Assembly: GCA_023427575.1 (NCBI GenBank)
Contig: JAEZAY010000136.1
Span: forward strand, 1 to 10,225
Source of the DNA: Bacteroidota bacterium
Lineage (GTDB): Bacteria > Bacteroidota > Bacteroidia > Chitinophagales > Chitinophagaceae
Reading direction: 5' to 3'
Length of the DNA: 10,225 bases
Within the stretch, counting starts at the first letter, position 1. The number at the start of each line of letters is the position of its first letter. This document shows positions 1-5,398 of the stretch, one piece after another. Both the position numbers and the translations under genes were made by a program. The notes beneath the pieces were generated by a model. That model did not search any database, was not told where the DNA came from, and saw only the letters and a list, made by a program, of their open reading frames with translations.

Positions 1-357
1 ATTGCAGGATTGATTGCGGTTAGGAAAAAGCGATACCTAACGCATCGGAACATTATGATGTCGGCAATGGTATTATCAGCATTATTTCTGGTATCGTATA
101 TCTGCCATCATCTGTTCGCAGGCGAAACTTCCTTTGGCGGCAGCGGCTCCATCCGGTATCTGTATTTTTTCATCCTGATCACGCATATTCTTCTGGCAGC
201 CATCATTCTTCCATTCATCTTGTTCACTACATACCGGGCTTTGGCCGGCGAATGGAAGCGCCACAAAAAACTGGCCCGGATCACCTGGCCGGTGTGGATT
301 TACGTTTCTGTAACAGGCGTAATCGTTTATCTCATGATCAGTCCCTATTACACCTAA
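1..357 (+). CDS. DUF420 family membrane protein, 5'-truncated by the window edge
   Basis: The frame is open from base 1 (I-A-G-L-I-A-V-R...) with no credible start, so the TTG at 10 is probably internal and the gene begins upstream of the window. About 118 residues are visible. They contain three hydrophobic segments: one near MSAMVLSALFLVSYI, one near YLYFFILITHILLAAIILPFIL, and one at the C-terminus near WPVWIYVSVTGVIVYLM. Conserved-looking His residues occur in the LTHRN, CHHLF, THILL and HKKLAR contexts, and the tail 'WPVWIYVSVTGVIVYLM' is typical of DUF420 (YozB-like) proteins. Full-length members are usually about 130-190 residues, so roughly the C-terminal two thirds is present. Family members often sit beside cytochrome oxidase and SCO1 genes, but that context lies outside the window. 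The precise biochemical role is unknown. It converges on the ATL gene with only 27 bp between the stops. Confidence 0.8.
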   Translation: MAGLIAVRKKRYLTHRNIMMSAMVLSALFLVSYICHHLFAGETSFGGSGSIRYLYFFILITHILLAAIILPFILFTTYRALAGEWKRHKKLARITWPVWIYVSVTGVIVYLMISPYYT

Positions 358-384
358 AACTTTTTTACCTCCGTAAGCAATAGT

Positions 385-774
385 TTAAAGTTTCGAGGGG
401 TCCCAGAACAGCTGCGAAAAATCTTTAACCTGGTTGTTTTCGACAATAATTCCTTCGCGAACCAAAAGGCGCTCCATTTCATCGGGGTCAGAAAAATGCT
501 GCTTCCCGGTTAACAATCCCTGCCTGTTAACAACGCGATGGGCGGGAACGGGAGGGTGGATATTGTGCGCGTTATTCATTGCCCATCCAACCATCCGCGC
601 TGAAGACCTTGCCCCCAATGCTGCGGCAATGGCACCATAGGAACTAACTCTTCCAAACGGAATTTGCCGCACCAGCTCATAAACCTGCTCAAAAAAGGAA
701 TTTTCGCGCCCACCGGATGGCAAAACCTTCCGGAGCTTTTCAGCGGGATTTCTTATCGGCCTTTGTTTCGCCAT
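385..774 (-). CDS. Alkyltransferase-like (ATL) protein, MGMT family with Ala replacing the catalytic Cys
   Basis: The protein is 129 residues and matches the DNA-binding C-terminal domain of O6-alkylguanine-DNA alkyltransferases. Visible signatures are FFEQVYELVRQIPFGRVSSYG (about residues 27-47, with Y46 as the nucleotide-flipping Tyr), the helix carrying the Arg finger (SARMVGWAM, R60) and the active-site segment. That segment reads P-A-H-R-V (residues 77-81) where true alkyltransferases have P-C-H-R-V. With Ala78 it cannot accept an alkyl group. ATL proteins of this kind bind O6-alkylguanine and flag the lesion for nucleotide excision repair. That role is established for the family and inferred here. 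The start overlaps the end of the upstream DUF5522 gene by 35 bp, suggesting translational coupling. The N-terminal ~25 residues are longer than in many homologues, but no closer ATG is available. Confidence 0.88.
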   Translation of the reverse strand: MAKQRPIRNPAEKLRKVLPSGGRENSFFEQVYELVRQIPFGRVSSYGAIAAALGARSSARMVGWAMNNAHNIHPPVPAHRVVNRQGLLTGKQHFSDPDEMERLLVREGIIVENNQVKDFSQLFWDPSKL

Positions 775-946
775 ATTTTATCCTTTGATTGCGTAAAACA
801 GAACGATGCGGTTCAGCCACCGCCACATAATCATAAGGGCAATGCAGGCACCCATTTCCGCAGCATCTTCCTCTTTTCAGGTGGTATGTTTCCGTCAGCA
901 CCATCAGGCCTTCGGCGTTATAATAGAAATCAATTCCCTCTTTCAT
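740..946 (-). CDS. Small Cys-rich DUF5522 family protein
   Basis: This 68-residue protein has the DUF5522 core EGLMVLTETYHLKRG, followed by C-C-G-N-G-C-x-H-C-P-Y (Cys at residues 28, 29, 33 and 36, His35). The cluster looks like a small metal-binding knuckle, but the metal and function are unknown. I chose the ATG at 944-946; a TTG four codons upstream (956-958) is possible. Either start lies inside the 3' end of trmB (stop at 930-932), and the stop TGA at 740-742 lies inside the ATL gene. It is therefore overlapped on both sides, which argues that it is a real, co-translated gene. The residues after the CPY motif are basic and show no recognisable motif. Family members commonly occur in Bacteroidota; a link with tRNA or DNA maintenance is only suggested by the neighbours. 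Confidence 0.82.
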   Translation of the reverse strand: MKEGIDFYYNAEGLMVLTETYHLKRGRCCGNGCLHCPYDYVAVAEPHRSVLRNQRIKYGETKADKKSR

Positions 947-1637
947 CCCTTTCCACAATCTGTTTTAGTTCTTCATCTTTTTCAACCGGCATCGGCTTGT
1001 TCAGCCTGAATTGCAGGTAGTGAATCCGGTTGCTTTTGGCAATATCCAGACTTTCATAATACGTTTTAATCTGCAGAATTTCCGGGATTTCTTCCAGGGC
1101 GTACACATTGTCGTAGTCCGAGATAACTTCCAGCCCGTATAGATTAATCACCGTTTTGGTGAACCGGTACAGGTCGGGTGAATCGGTTTTCAGGTGAATG
1201 CTGCCGCCTTCACGAACAAGCTGCTGGTATAAGCGCAGAAACCTGGGATGAGTTAATCTTTTTTTGGCTTTCGAAGTTCGCAACTGCGGATCGGGAAATG
1301 TGATCCAGATCTCATCAATTTCACCGCCTTCGAAATATTGATCAATCTTATCAATCTGGCTCCGGACAAAGGCGACATTGTTCAGGTTTTCAGTCAGCGC
1401 TTTTTTTGCTCCCACCCAGATCCGGTTCCCCTTCAGATCAATTCCAATAAAATTTTGTTGGGGATAGATCCGGCTCAGGCCAACTGCGTATTCACCCTTG
1501 CCACAAGCAAGTTCCAGCGTAATCGGGTGATCATTGTTAAAGAAGTTTTTCCATTTGCCCTGCATTCCCTCCGGGTACTGGAAAACATTCTTAAATGTCC
1601 CGATCTCTGCAAACCGTTTTAATTTTTTCTGTGCCAT
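930..1637 (-). CDS. trmB: tRNA (guanine-N7)-methyltransferase TrmB
   Basis: This 235-residue, full-length class I SAM-dependent methyltransferase forms m7G46 in the tRNA variable loop in the cytoplasm. The SAM-binding motif is LELACGKGEYA (residues 41-51), the acidic end of strand beta2 is IGIDLKGNRIW (64-74), and the catalytic and tRNA-contact block is WITFPDPQLRTSKAKKRLTHPRFL (111-134). The family-specific LKTDSPDLYRFT lies at 149-160. All are intact. The Gln-Leu-Arg after FPDP replaces the K/R-W-H found in many proteobacterial enzymes and is usual in Bacteroidota versions. It lies 51 bp downstream of the yihY-like gene and overlaps the DUF5522 gene by 17 bp (taking the ATG start). A TAnnTTTG element just upstream suggests it may also have its own promoter. 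Confidence 0.96.
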   Translation of the reverse strand: MAQKKLKRFAEIGTFKNVFQYPEGMQGKWKNFFNNDHPITLELACGKGEYAVGLSRIYPQQNFIGIDLKGNRIWVGAKKALTENLNNVAFVRSQIDKIDQYFEGGEIDEIWITFPDPQLRTSKAKKRLTHPRFLRLYQQLVREGGSIHLKTDSPDLYRFTKTVINLYGLEVISDYDNVYALEEIPEILQIKTYYESLDIAKSNRIHYLQFRLNKPMPVEKDEELKQIVERDERGN

Positions 1638-1644
1638 TGGCCGG

Positions 1645-1672
1645 CAAATGTAAACATTTTGGAAGCGGGCAA
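1645..1672 (-). promoter_or_regulatory. Candidate Bacteroidota-type promoter for trmB
   Basis: On the minus strand, TACATTTG (complement of 1645-1652) fits the Bacteroidota -7 consensus TAnnTTTG. A TTG lies 17 bp further upstream (1670-1672). The -7 box ends only 7 nt before the trmB ATG, so any transcript from it would have almost no leader. The spacer is shorter than the usual 19-21 bp, so this is tentative. Confidence 0.35.
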
Positions 1673-1688
1673 GGGGTAGTTTAAAAAC

Positions 1689-2618
1689 TTAGGTTTGCGG
1701 ATGGACCAGCTCTACCTCCACCTGCTTGTAGTGGATGGCATAGCTTAAAGGCTTAATGGGATCCTTATGATTCAGGGCCCACACTTTGGTGAATGCCGCT
1801 CCGAAATAAAGAATGAATGAAGAGTAGAACACGAATAATAACAGCAACACCAGCGAGCCGGAAGCTCCATACAGGGAGCCGATATTTCCTGACAGTAACA
1901 GGTAACCCAAAACCAGTTTTCCAAGGTTGAACAGAATACTGGTGAGCAATCCGCCTACAAAAGCCGAACGCCAGGAAATCCGCGCATCGGGCAGGTAGCG
2001 AAACAGGGCTACAAACCAAAGCGTGACGATTATTACCGATATGATATAGTTCAGGGCCCCGTTAAAATAGGGTCCGATTTCAGGCCATAGCTGGTTCACA
2101 TATTTTCCAAGGAAAGCCTGCACGGCATCACCCAAAAGGCTCGACAGGAACAGCACGCCTGTAAACAGAATTACCAGTACCGATTGCATTCGGGCCTTCA
2201 GTCTTTGTCCTACATTTCTTTTCGCTTCCACCCGGATCTTCCAGATCTGGTTAATAGAAGAATTGATCACCTTAAATAAGGTGGTGGCGACAAAAATTAA
2301 AAAGATAAGAATGCCAACGGTGAGAATCCGGTTTTGGGCCAGGTCGCGAAAACCTCTTAAGGTGTTGATGAGCTGATCAACGGCACCTTCTCCCAACATT
2401 CCTTCCAGTCGCGTAAATAACTGGCGACTGATCATTCTCCGGTTGAAAATTGAACCCAGCGCAAGGATGAGAATCATTAATATGGGCGGCAGGGCGAAAG
2501 TGGTAAAAAAGGCGGTTGCTCCGGCCAGCCGGAGGGGGTCATTTGAACGGAATTCCGTAAAAGCATCTTTCAGGAGCCTGGTCAGAACAGGAACAGAAAA
2601 TCTACCCATATTTGCCAT
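1689..2618 (-). CDS. YihY/virulence factor BrkB family inner-membrane protein
   Basis: The protein is 309 residues, the usual length for the family. It begins with a cytoplasmic amphipathic stretch (DAFTEFRSNDPLRLAGATAFF), followed by about six membrane segments, among them ATAFFTTFALPPILMILIL (about residues 34-52), a segment around ILTVGILIFLIFVATTLF, one around SVLVILFTGVLFLSSLL, and three in the C-terminal half. Family hallmarks are the AGATAFFTTFALPPIL opening, INQIWKI after the second helix pair, FRYLPDARISWRSAFVGGLLTSILF and YGASGSLVLLLLFVFYSSFILYFGAAFT. The old name RNase BN is a misassignment; the molecular function is not settled. It is the first gene of the minus-strand run leading into trmB. 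The ATG at 2616-2618 was preferred over the internal Met4. Confidence 0.92.
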   Translation of the reverse strand: MANMGRFSVPVLTRLLKDAFTEFRSNDPLRLAGATAFFTTFALPPILMILILALGSIFNRRMISRQLFTRLEGMLGEGAVDQLINTLRGFRDLAQNRILTVGILIFLIFVATTLFKVINSSINQIWKIRVEAKRNVGQRLKARMQSVLVILFTGVLFLSSLLGDAVQAFLGKYVNQLWPEIGPYFNGALNYIISVIIVTLWFVALFRYLPDARISWRSAFVGGLLTSILFNLGKLVLGYLLLSGNIGSLYGASGSLVLLLLFVFYSSFILYFGAAFTKVWALNHKDPIKPLSYAIHYKQVEVELVHPQT

Positions 2619-2772
2619 TCTAATGGCATTGAAGATAACAATTATGCCACTAAAGCTTTAGAAACGAAATTCTTTCCGTCGGGCGGGGCGACATACGTCG
2701 TTTATGGCCTGTACTTCCCCTGAACCAGAAATCCAGATTGGGTACCGAATTAAAAAGCGAACCGCCTGAAAT

Positions 2773-2805
2773 ATTAAACCCGCCTCTGTTCGAAGCGGGC
2801 TTAAT
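2773..2805. terminator. Hairpin at the edge of repeat copy 1
   Basis: The arms ATTAAACCCGC (2773-2783) and GCGGGCTTAAT (2795-2805) pair over 11 positions with one mismatch, around an 11-nt loop. The U-tract is weak here compared with copy 2, so this may be a decayed bidirectional terminator. Confidence 0.5.
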
Positions 2806-3115
2806 CATTTATCTCTTTTTGTTTAAAGCTGATGAAGGTTATTCAGCAAAGAGACATTGGACGTTTGGTTTCATAGTGCCGGATCAGATGGTTTACGGAT
2901 TTTCGGCTGGTTTTTCAACAGGTTTGGATTCGGACTTGGTTTTGGATCGGATTATTGGACTTTGTCGTTTTGACCATACAAAGATGGGCCATTTTCCCAG
3001 CTCTTTCCAAATGATGGAATCAGAGATTTAGTCCAATGCTGGTTTTCACTTCAGGTACTAAATATAACTGCTTAGAGTTCGTGCAATTACGTATGGCTGG
3101 TTTCGTAAGTTTTCG
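2773..3115. repeat. ~340-bp diverged repeat, copy 1
   Basis: The copy opens with the hairpin at 2773-2805. Shared blocks then follow in the same order as in the copy at 4099-4443: TATCTCTTTTTGTT, GGTTTCATAGT, CCGGATCAGATGGTTT, CAAAGATGGGCC, AAATATAA and TTTCGTA. Small indels that are not multiples of three separate the two copies, so the unit is probably not protein-coding as a whole. On the minus strand the repeat would be a unit that ends at the hairpin, either an RNA or the relic of a gene's 3' end. Confidence 0.7.
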
Positions 3116-3253
3116 ATAAGGCCGATTCGATAAAGCTTTTTCATTCAGTGAATATCTAAATCCAAAAAAGACATTGCTGTCGGGGTAATAATTTTGCATT
3201 CACCCGAAACCTTTATGAATAGTAAATTTGAAGCAGTCATTGTTAATAATCCC

Positions 3254-3283
3254 TTCCACTTTTTTTTAGAAAAAAAGTGGAGC
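3254..3283. terminator. A/T hairpin, possible bidirectional terminator
   Basis: CCAC followed by a T-run (3257-3266) pairs with an A-run followed by GTGG, giving an 11-bp stem with a 3-nt loop. The A/T half of the stem would itself supply the U-tract. Hairpins of this form next to long palindromes recur in Bacteroidota intergenic DNA, to my recollection. It directly precedes the palindrome at 3291-3477 and may be part of the same element. Confidence 0.45.
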
Positions 3284-3290
3284 AAAAAAA

Positions 3291-3477
3291 TCGGGCTCCG
3301 GAATAAATCCTAAAAATTGAAACGCCCGGCTAAATAAAAACAAGTCACAGCTAATGAATATAACCCAGCGGCAGTAGGACTTACGAGCTAAAGATCATCT
3401 CCGAGCTTCGGTAACAACTGTTTTTATTTTACGCCGTTCGTTTCAATTTTCTTAACGGATTTCTTCCGAGGCCCGGG
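3291..3477. repeat. Long imperfect palindromic element (arms ~54 and ~63 bp, ~70-bp centre)
   Basis: The left arm, 3291-3344, is the imperfect reverse complement of 3415-3477. Matching blocks include TGTTTTTATTT and CGTTTCAATTTT in the right arm against the complement of the left, then GGATTT and TTCCG-GGCCCG. The central ~70 bp (3345-3414) contains CGAGCT twice. A transcript would fold into one long hairpin. A short inverted relative of the outer arm lies at about 3947-3969. It could be a miniature inverted-repeat element or a palindromic intergenic repeat; no transposase is nearby. Confidence 0.65.
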
Positions 3478-3493
3478 GAATACATCTTACCCT

Positions 3494-3590
3494 GACACTA
3501 ATGATGTGGAAATGTGCAAATTCAAAAACGGAGGGCGTGAGATAGTAAAACCAGTCGTCACCAGTCGGGAAACGGTCTTTAGTTAGTATG
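3494..3590. repeat. ~95-bp direct repeat, copy 1
   Basis: This unit shares AATGATGTGGAAATGT, ATAGTAAAA, GTCACCAG and TCTTTAG, in the same order and at nearly the same spacing, with the copy at 3991-4084. It directly follows the right arm of the palindrome. Confidence 0.7.
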
Positions 3591-3888
3591 TCCTGCTATT
3601 ACTGGGTTATATCATTGCATTGCCCGGCTTTTTAGGAATCACCCATTTCCTTTTAATCCCGCTCTTAATTGCTTATCTTACCAGGGATGTTTTTTGGTCT
3701 GGAATAGTTCAATGCCGCGCTTCTGTTATTTCTGGTTCATGTCTTTAGCCCTAAAACGATTGCCCATGAAATATAAATCGAAAACTCCCGTAAAAAAAGA
3801 AAAGGTGAGCCGCATTAATGAGCCCCTGATTTTTGTAATTCTTATTCTGATTGTTCTGATTATTGGATACTTTATTTCGGGTTCCTGA
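3587..3888 (+). pseudogene. Possible decayed small membrane-protein gene
   Basis: Two overlapping frames carry hydrophobic, protein-like sequence. The frame from 3587 to 3748 reads LLLLGYIIALPGFLGITHF and onward before its TAG. A second frame holds an ATG at 3766 encoding 40 residues with a basic N-terminus (KYKSKTPVKKEK) and a single membrane segment (EPLIFVILILIVLIIGYFIS) ending at 3888. Together they look like a membrane-protein gene that lost its frame, or the second part could be an independent 40-residue membrane peptide. I do not recognise the family. Confidence 0.25.
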
Positions 3889-3990
3889 AACCATTCTAAA
3901 AGTTTGGGTTCCGAAGCGTTGGTGTCCGGGTAAAATGTATTTCTCTGGGCCTCGGAAAAATCCGTTAGGTAAATGGAAAATTATTAACCG

Positions 3991-4084
3991 GACGCCAATG
4001 ATGTGGAAATGTCCAAATTAGAACTGACGGCGTGGATATAGTAAAAACAGTTGTCACCAGAGCCGGGAAATGATCTTTAGTATG
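3991..4084. repeat. ~95-bp direct repeat, copy 2
   Basis: This is the second copy of the unit at 3494-3590. It lies about 15 bp before the second copy of the ~340-bp repeat, whereas copy 1 has no such neighbour. The two units lie in direct orientation about 400 bp apart. Confidence 0.7.
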
Positions 4085-4095
4085 AAATGGAATAT

Positions 4096-4137
4096 AAAAA
4101 AGTAACCCGCCTCGGGTAGAAGCGGGTTACTTTTTTT
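4096..4137. terminator. Bidirectional intrinsic terminator at the edge of repeat copy 2
   Basis: AGTAACCCGC (4101-4110) pairs perfectly with GCGGGTTACT (4122-4131) around an 11-nt loop, and flanking A5/T5 runs extend the stem. A T-run follows on the + strand (4131-4137) and an equivalent one on the minus strand. It would stop transcription in both directions. Confidence 0.75.
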
Positions 4138-4443
4138 ATCTCTTTTTGTTACTGGCTGTTGAAGGTTCTTCAGCGAAGAGATTGGACGGTTGGTTTCATA
4201 GTACCGGATCAGATGGTTTTCGGATTTGGACTGGTTTTTCTAAGATTTTGGACGGGAATCTTTTGGTTTTTTTAAATCGGATTTTTGGACTTCGTTGCTT
4301 TGACAGTACAAAGATGGGCCGGATTCCCAGCCTATTCCAAACATTGGAAAGAAAGAATTATAATAATGCAGGTTTTTGTAAAAGAGAATAAATATAATCT
4401 CTTATTGCGCGTAGTTCACCGTGGCTCTTCTTTCGTAGATCTA
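4099..4443. repeat. ~340-bp diverged repeat, copy 2
   Basis: This is the partner of 2773-3115, in the same orientation. The hairpin at its left edge is perfect here, and the body shares the blocks listed under copy 1. By eye most positions match, but indels are frequent. The largest open frame (4146-4391) encodes a protein unlike the one in the corresponding part of copy 1, so it is judged non-coding. Confidence 0.7.
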
Positions 4444-4490
4444 CTAAATCAGGGCCGCTATGAAGAATGAATCTTTTCAATTCCGGGTAA

Positions 4491-4532
4491 TAAAAAAACC
4501 CTCAACCAAATGAATTCATTTCGTTGAGGGTT
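4491..4532 (-). terminator. Intrinsic terminator of the tRNA-like gene
   Basis: The arms are AACCCTCAAC (4497-4506) and GTTGAGGGTT (4523-4532), with one C/C mismatch and then the self-complementary 14-mer at 4508-4521. On the minus strand the hairpin is followed by a run of seven T (complement of 4492-4498). It begins 8 bp after the 3' end of the tRNA-like sequence, as expected for a single-gene transcript. Confidence 0.85.
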
Positions 4533-4539
4533 GCAATAG

Positions 4540-4708
4540 CTGTAGAGGGAGGACTCGAACCTCCACGAGGCGGTTAGCTATAGCACAATGTTTGTGGTGG
4601 TCAACCCCAGTCGCTCTGATTGCTCAGAACGGCATTACACTACGTTTATCCCGTGATCCCCACCCCCGAGACAAGGGGGCATGTCTGCCAAAATTCCATC
4701 ACTCCACA
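4540..4708 (-). tRNA. tRNA-like RNA: Leu-type (class II) arms, GUC triplet, 98-nt variable region
   Basis: Read on the minus strand, all four arms of a class II tRNA can be drawn. The acceptor stem is TGTGGAG (4708-4702) with CTCTACA (4547-4541), 7 bp with one G-U. The D stem is ATG/CAT, with a loop GAATTTTGGCAGA close to tRNA-Leu. The anticodon stem is five G-C pairs (4679-4675 with 4667-4663), with loop TTGTCTC. The T stem is GGAGG/CCTCC with loop TTCGAGT. The discriminator base is G4540 and no CCA is encoded. Two things are wrong for an ordinary tRNA. The region between the anticodon and T stems is 98 nt instead of the usual 10-20, and base 37 is a pyrimidine. The insert folds: 4641-4633 pairs with 4590-4582 over 9 bp with G-U pairs, enclosing a 7-bp hairpin with a GCAA tetraloop (4630-4613). 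The triplet GUC would be Asp, which is never class II. It may be an expressed tRNA-like RNA, an allo-tRNA or a pseudogene with an insert. Confidence 0.6.
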
Positions 4709-4766
4709 GTATGTTGGCTAAAAGAACTAATGAAGTGCAATATTAAAGAATCTGCCGTTTAGTTAC

Positions 4767-4836
4767 AAATTATTCAACAAAAATTTTAAAATATTCGAAG
4801 AGTATCAAAATATTCAGTAATATTATAAATATATTC
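4767..4836 (+). promoter_or_regulatory. Four phased ATTC-ending half-sites upstream of the Lrp/AsnC gene
   Basis: AAATTATTC (4767-4775), AAAATATTC (4788-4796), AAAATATTC (4807-4815) and AATATATTC (4828-4836) lie in the same orientation with end-to-end spacings of 21, 19 and 21 bp, about two helical turns. They occupy the spacer between the divergent tRNA-like RNA and the regulator gene. Lrp-family proteins form multimers that bind phased A/T-rich sites and often autoregulate, so this is a reasonable operator array for the adjacent gene. Confidence 0.5.
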
Positions 4837-4853
4837 AAAAAACCATCTTCAAA

Positions 4854-5324
4854 ATGAACGGGAAATTAAATCTGGACAAACTAGACCTGCAAATTATCCA
4901 TGAGATGATGGCCGATGCCGAAATATCCTATGCCGATCTTGGAAAAAAGCTTTTTGTTTCCGGTGGTACCATTCATGTTCGGATCAAAAAGTTACAGGAA
5001 GCCGGCATTGCCCGGGGAACCCGCTTGAATGTTGACCTGAAACTACTGGGCTACGATGTTATTGCATTTATCGGGATTTACCTTGAAAAAAGTTCCCTTT
5101 ATGATTCTGTAGCCAAAGAATTACAGAAAATCCCTGAAATTGTCCGGCTGAATTACACCACAGGAAACTACAGCATGTTTGCGGAAGTGGTTTGTAAAGA
5201 CATAACGCAGCTCAAATATGTTTTGCACGATGAGCTCCAAAAAATCAAGGGGATTGAGCGAACGGAAACCCTGATTTCCCTCGAAGAAAGCATCAACCGG
5301 AATGCCCAGGTTTATGGAGGATAG
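4854..5324 (+). CDS. Lrp/AsnC family transcriptional regulator
   Basis: The protein is 156 residues, the standard family length. The N-terminal winged helix covers residues 6-60: LDKLDLQIIHEMMADAEISYADLGKKLFVSGGTIHVRIKKLQEAGI, with the recognition helix at SGGTIHVRIKKL. The C-terminal RAM/AsnC ligand-binding domain follows, from about residue 66 (LGYDVIAFIGIYLE) to 150 and includes the conserved turn YTTGNYSMFAEVV. It should act as an oligomeric DNA-binding protein responding to an amino acid or related metabolite; the effector cannot be read from the sequence. The gene ends in TAG. It diverges from the tRNA-like RNA, and four phased A/T-rich half-sites precede it, suggesting autoregulation. 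The downstream lipoprotein gene, 74 bp away, may or may not be co-transcribed. Confidence 0.95.
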   Translation: MNGKLNLDKLDLQIIHEMMADAEISYADLGKKLFVSGGTIHVRIKKLQEAGIARGTRLNVDLKLLGYDVIAFIGIYLEKSSLYDSVAKELQKIPEIVRLNYTTGNYSMFAEVVCKDITQLKYVLHDELQKIKGIERTETLISLEESINRNAQVYGG

Positions 5325-5398
5325 ATAAAAATCTCCTTCCACTACTGGATCAGAACCAATATTAATCTTACTTTACAAGCAGGAAAACCTGCCTTATT

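Larger units (their letters stand above)
2619..4490. other. Long repeat-rich intergenic stretch without a convincing gene
   Basis: This stretch of nearly 1.9 kb has no ORF recognisable as a known protein. It holds two diverged copies of a ~340-bp repeat (2773-3115 and 4099-4443), two copies of a ~95-bp repeat (3494-3590 and 3991-4084), a long imperfect palindrome with an A/T hairpin in front of it (3254-3477), and a short possible coding remnant (3587-3888). The open frames in the ~340-bp repeats are not conserved between copies, because the insertions and deletions are not in threes. Positions 2619-2772 and 3116-3253 show nothing that I recognise. Confidence 0.7.

Noticed and set aside
664..1020. 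A 118-residue + strand ORF opposite the ATL, DUF5522 and trmB genes
   Set aside because: It is an antisense shadow of three well-supported genes and has low-complexity Ser/Phe-rich sequence.
2738..3031. A 97-residue + strand ORF in repeat copy 1
   Set aside because: The matching part of copy 2 is in a different frame because of a 2-nt indel and encodes an unrelated peptide. There is no family signature.
3291..3477. CRISPR array
   Set aside because: There is one long inverted repeat and no set of regularly spaced identical direct repeats; no cas gene is present.
4146..4470. Two overlapping + strand ORFs (81 and 61 residues) in repeat copy 2
   Set aside because: They lie within the non-coding repeat right after a terminator, and their peptides are not conserved in copy 1.
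4540..4708. Group I intron inside a tRNA gene
   Set aside because: The anticodon arm is contiguous and uninterrupted. The extra sequence lies between the anticodon and T arms, is under 100 nt, and shows no recognisable group I core.
4540..4708. The tRNA-like RNA as an amber suppressor that reads the TAG in the glycosyltransferase
   Set aside because: The anticodon loop TTGTCTC contains no CTA triplet. Two other genes here (the Lrp-type and MarR-type genes) use TAG as their normal stop, so general recoding is unlikely.
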